Notes under the pieces: generated by a model
The model's input: only the letters and a program-made list of their open reading frames with translations
What the model was told of the DNA's origin: nothing
Database searches by the model: none
Position numbers and translations under genes: made by a program
Origin: Malachius bipustulatus
Lineage: Eukaryota > Arthropoda > Insecta > Coleoptera > Melyridae
Assembly (NCBI GenBank): GCA_910589415.1
Contig: OU342639.1
Location: 23,754,268 to 23,818,267, forward strand
DNA length: 64,000 nucleotides
Direction of reading: 5' to 3'
Shown here: one piece after another, positions 60,131-64,000 of the stretch
How the letters are laid out: the number at the start of each line of letters is the position of its first letter
Numbering within the stretch: position 1 is the first letter of the stretch

Positions 60131-61080
60131 GCTGGAAGTCGGTGATGTTGCGGACTAGATCAGGTGCAATCTGAATAATAAAAATTGCCATTGCCATAAG
60201 AATATCAGCTCCGACTCTTCAAATTATGAGAAGTTATTAAGAACTATGAACTATATGTAATCGATTCTTTTGTAGCCGTCCTCGTCTTATTCGAGAAATT
60301 GGAGAAAAAGTAATTTCTGGGGAACAGGTTTTTAAAGTGTCAATTTCTTCAACACGATTTTTTTGACACCATCGTCAATTTGAGGACAATTTTTGCGTTA
60401 TTTTTCATATCCTGGCCTCAAATGTTATAACAAAGGATGCCCCGAGCAAAAGATTATTATTTATGACCAAAATCGCTAACAAAAAAGAAAAAAAAACAAT
60501 TTTGACGTAAACGAAATTTTAGGTACCTACGAGAACGTTCTTGCGTAAGTACTTATGACAATTACGAGAGCGATTTTATGCGACTCAGGGTTCTCAAGAC
60601 ATATAATCGTACAAAGTTGAAAAAAACGCAATTTTTTAGCTTTGAAAAATAGTAAACTATAAAGACTTTGCGGTCAAACTGGATTTTTTCAGATTCGTAT
60701 ATATTGCCAAGCTGATGTGCTCACGCAACATATAACGTATCATTCTGAAGACAACAATTTTTCCCCAAAATTTCCAATATACTCTACTATACAGGATGTC
60801 CCATAATATGTTTGGGACATCCTGTAGGGATTGGGAGGGAGATTGCCCTCCCGGATTTGGCTAAATTAAGTAAAATAAAAAAATAGCTATAACGTTTATT
60901 CCTACAAGTACCTACCCCTGCAAAGACATTACCACTTGAAGTTAAGGGTTCAAAATTTATTTTTTGCAATAATAGCAGCTTCATCTATCTCAAAGCTTTG
61001 TTGCGTGAGCTTTGAAATGGGAGCAGCTTTCATCCATATCATTTCCGATTCTTACAAAGTCTCAGTCCCCGTGCCTTTCT
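60131..61080. other. Gene-free stretch
   Basis: AT-rich; 60793-60826 is a short palindrome (AGGATGTCCCATAATATG facing TTTGGGACATCCT) of the type seen at ends of insect DNA transposons. It may be an end of the dead transposase element that follows. Confidence 0.5.
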
Positions 61081-61560
61081 TCTCAGACAGGCGATGGCTC
61101 AGTGGCTTCTGGAGAAGGTGAACCAAGATCTGCGTTTTCTCGAAAATGTAGGTAATGTGATATAGCAAGACGAGGCACAATTTACCAGAGATGGAATAAA
61201 CAATAAGTCGCGCAATAGCCATATAATGTGGTCCATCGTAAATCCCTATCCAATAAAGTTAAGAAAATTTCAAGAACGATTCAGCGTAATAAAATATTTG
61301 GGCAGTCATTCAGGGGTGTACGTTATTAGATTTGTAGATTTTGACCGATCTTACTCCCTACTCCACGATAATGTGAATTTCTTGAACTGGAGAATTCATG
61401 AATTTCTTGAATGGATATTTGGTACACCACCGCACTAGGTATGACTTGATTTTCTGAGCGTAGTGGATGAACATTTTCCAGAGGGATGGACACTGGTTTT
61501 CGCTAGTTCCGTACCTTAGCCTCCAAGGAGTCCCGATTTAAATCTTTTAATTTTTTTTCA
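61081..61560 (+). pseudogene. Dead Tc/mariner-type DDE transposase fragment
   Basis: Plus-strand pieces: LAQWLLEKVNQDLRFLENV, DEAQFTRDGINNKSRNSH, ERFSVIKYLGSHSGVY, NFLNWRIHEFLEWIFG and, after a stop where Trp is expected, PPRSPDLNLL. The (S)DEA(Q/T)F and WPPRSPDLN blocks bracket the catalytic core of this transposase type; the middle FQ(H/Q)DGAPAH block is lost. Several frameshifts. Confidence 0.7.
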
Positions 61561-62224
61561 TGGTGACACATGCATGAAACAATTAGTTTAGCATCTATCG
61601 GAATAAATATACTAAGGATGAAAAAAAACCGCTTTTTTTTCTGAAGTGATTTTTCATTAGAGTATGTATCTGGATTTTGACAGATTTTTATTGATAAGAG
61701 CACGGAAGCTTAGCATTTTCGTCGGTCGTCTCTTTTTACGTTGTATATAGTTACTTATTACCCGAGAAAACTTAAAATATCTCAGAAACGGTGTGGCGTA
61801 TGAAAAAAACTAAAGACACTTTTTTGTTCGAAAATGTATGAGTAGTTGAATAAGGTTTTGGTATTTGTAATAAAGTCAGTGGCGTAACATATAGAGAGGG
61901 AAAAGGGGAGCCAACTCTGATTATCTACACCACTGGAAGACATCTACAAAAACTGAACTAGTCAAATTAAGCAGCTTTGTTTGCTTATTGCTCATGCCAA
62001 GTTTGACAGCCTGTATCTTTTAAACGAAACGTCATTTTGAGCTGAATTTTATTTATTCAACTTATATTTTTATAAGAGAAAATACCCACTTTTAAATGCC
62101 CTATATCTCTGAGACCCTCTGAGATCTTGTATAACTAATTTTATAAGTAATTATTATATCTAAATAATTTTAGTCGAATCTTCATTTATTTATTAGCTTA
62201 ACTAAAACAAAACTGTAAGTTAGG
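61561..62224. other. Gene-free AT-rich stretch
   Basis: No gene or structured repeat seen. Confidence 0.45.
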
Positions 62225-62226
62225 TA

Positions 62227-62630
62227 CAGTTCATCGGTTATTTATTGGCGGAGAATTCTCTGAATTAATCTGGACTGATAGCAAAAATATTAATTCGCAG
62301 GCAGTGACGTGCAAAAAATGATGCTTATAACTCTCACTATGGACAAAATCTTGTTAATTTTCACCTAATAATATTCAATATCAACCACGCCGCCTATGGC
62401 AGGTGCAATTGGATGAACGTTTTAAATGATAAACACTCATTATCGAGACAATCACAAAGATAAGAGCGAACAAAAAATCGAATGTTCAGGGAGATCCATG
62501 CAAAAGTGTTAAATTATTTCTGTTCTCTATACATTTAGATAGGACTTTTTTGAATCACGAGTATACCGATAAAAATTTTATTGCTTATCGACTTGCAAGA
62601 ATTCTCCGCCAATAAATAATCGATGAGCTG
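62227..62630. mobile_element. TA-flanked inverted-repeat element, about 404 bp
   Basis: Ends CAGTTCATCGGTTATTTATT and AATAAATAATCGATGAGCTG pair over about 35 bases (including TTGGCGGAGAATTCT) and are flanked by TA on both sides. No coding capacity. Confidence 0.78.
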
Positions 62631-62663
62631 TAAGTACCTACCTACTGTCAAGTTGTTATATTT

Positions 62664-63281
62664 AGCTCAGTGAAGTTGGTACCCCTAAGTGCGAATTTTA
62701 TAAAATTCAAACGGCCCTCCCGTTTGTCCAACCAAAATTTTCGTTTGTCCACCCTTCAAAAAAAAAGTCGCGATCAATAAAAAAAAATACATTTATCACC
62801 TTCAATAATATTTGTACATACCTACTTATGTCGTTAATTTTCATACGGAATTCGTTTGTAGACGATTTGTCCACGTTCGTTTGTCCACCACACAATAGAA
62901 AAGGTACAAAAACTTTATAAAAAATCAATTATTCTTATAAACCACCAGAACTGACAGTTATACGTTACTGTTAACAAGAAGTAGAAAAAACATAAAAATA
63001 TAACAGTTAACTGGCCCTGAACACTTCCGACTGTATTTTCTTCAATATAAGCACTGGAATGCTTTTTAGGGGTCATAAAATATATGACTGTCCATTTATT
63101 ATTCTCCTGCTTTGTCGATCCACTATATGAATATATTATTTTTTGAGATAGAGGGGAGGGGGGGCGGGTGGTGACAAACGACCATTTTGGTTGAAAAAAA
63201 AACGTGCATAAATCGTGGACAAATTAATGCTGTTTAAATTTGATAAAAATTCGCACTTGGGGGAGCCAACTTCACTAAAGC
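62664..63281. mobile_element. Inverted-repeat element, about 618 bp
   Basis: Left end GCTCAGTGAAGTTGGTACCC then CTAAGTGCGAATTTTATAAA; right end pairs with it through TTTTTATCAAA, AAGTGCGAATT and GCCAACTTCACTAAAGC. Inside are several copies of the motif TTCGTTTGTCCA(A/C)C (62700-62890). No coding capacity. It starts only about 30 bases after the preceding element. Confidence 0.75.
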
Positions 63282-64000
63282 TTTATTATTTCAATAATCT
63301 GCTGTGTAAATCCCCTCTTTTCCATTCCGTTGCGCATCATTTTGTACCTAGTATGAGACAAAATCAAGTTTGGCGTTTGGCAGTATATTTTGTGGACTTT
63401 TTGGACCATCTACACTTTGTGTCGATTAATTTATTATTATGTCATTCCACCAGTGGCAAAAATTTTAAGAAACAATCGTATAGTTAGTTGCGAAATATTT
63501 CTCGGCTAATAATGTTCCTTAAAATATTTAGATGGTAACTATATTACGTCGCTTATTAGTATAGCCCTTTATTAATTATTGTAGACATGTAATACATATA
63601 ATTCTCCTAGTTTCTTTGGAAAAACTTCACTTAGTCCTCAGACAAAAATGATTGACCTCACGCTGTACAGATGAAGAAGGACGTTAGGAAATTTAAAAAA
63701 GAGTCGGGGTGAAACTTTTGTAAGATAAATTTAGTGATCTGACATAATGTGTCGGTGCCCCATTAATTTCAATCACTTCTCACGCATCTGGTCTCATATT
63801 AATCAGGATAATTATTTATAACCAACGTCATCTTGAGTCGTTGTTTGGCCGTAGTCGCGAAAATGGACAGATTTTTAATTTAAGACATCGATTGTTTTTT
63901 TTTTCAATGAAAAGATTTGCGAAATTTTGTACTTTATATCTACCATGCAGTACAGTGCCTATGAAAAAATAAATGTAAAATTATTTTGAAATTTTTGAAT
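63282..64000. other. Gene-free right edge
   Basis: AT-rich, short ORFs only; nothing recognised. Confidence 0.45.

Noticed and set aside
1..64000. CRISPR arrays, tRNA or rRNA genes, bacterial operons
   Set aside because: No regular spaced repeats, cloverleaf sequences, Shine-Dalgarno-led gene runs or rRNA motifs were seen; the window is eukaryotic.

Overview
This is a 64 kb piece of an AT-rich insect nuclear genome. The evidence is spliced genes with GT/AG introns, insect-type protein families (DUF4773 secreted protein, lysosomal Pro-X carboxypeptidase, Paip2, FRMD4/stepping stone, a natalisin-like neuropeptide precursor) and a very high load of degraded transposons. Many elements end in the TA-flanked sequence CAGGGTG, which I associate with beetle genomes, so a beetle is my best guess at low-to-moderate confidence. 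No bacterial, organellar, CRISPR, rRNA or tRNA feature was seen.

Layout. 1-1940 (minus): 5' part of a gene for a secreted DUF4773 protein with a long acidic, Thr/Ser-rich tail that runs off the left edge. 2-11 kb: repeats, including three fold-back elements and a composite repeat. 11.0-14.2 kb (minus): complete five-exon Pro-X carboxypeptidase (S28) gene. 15.5-17.7 kb: cluster of TA-flanked inverted-repeat elements whose ends carry TGACGTCA. 22.5-23.2 kb: PIF/Harbinger-type element with a broken MADF gene and perfect TAA duplications. 23.3-23.9 kb (plus): complete Paip2 coding region. 26-29.2 kb: inverted-repeat element and an internally deleted non-LTR retrotransposon. 29.8-34.3 kb: an ASPM (abnormal spindle) pseudogene with frameshifts, a premature stop, an inverted middle piece and an inverted duplication at its 3' end. 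35-37.1 kb: two hAT-type miniature elements with 8-bp target duplications, one of them interrupting a Penelope-like element.

37.8-45.7 kb (plus): eight-exon FRMD4/stepping stone gene (cytohesin-adaptor family), whose first intron is full of repeats including a truncated LINE. 46-56 kb: mostly gene-poor, with a pogo-like element, another copy of the TGACGTCA element beside an eIF4A fragment, and a 1 kb fold-back element. 56.3-58.8 kb (minus): complete three-exon neuropeptide precursor predicted to give two amidated FxxxR peptides (natalisin-like), with a dead transposase in its second intron. 59.2-64 kb: a LINE reverse-transcriptase remnant with its YVDD motif, a dead Tc/mariner-like transposase and two more inverted-repeat elements.

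The genes do not form a pathway; they are ordinary dispersed insect genes. The most noteworthy items are the natalisin-like gene, the scrambled ASPM copy, the LINE whose 5' end is fused to its RNase H region, and the nested transposons whose target duplications can be read directly. All exon boundaries were worked out by eye from splice consensus and codon phase; no alignment was run.
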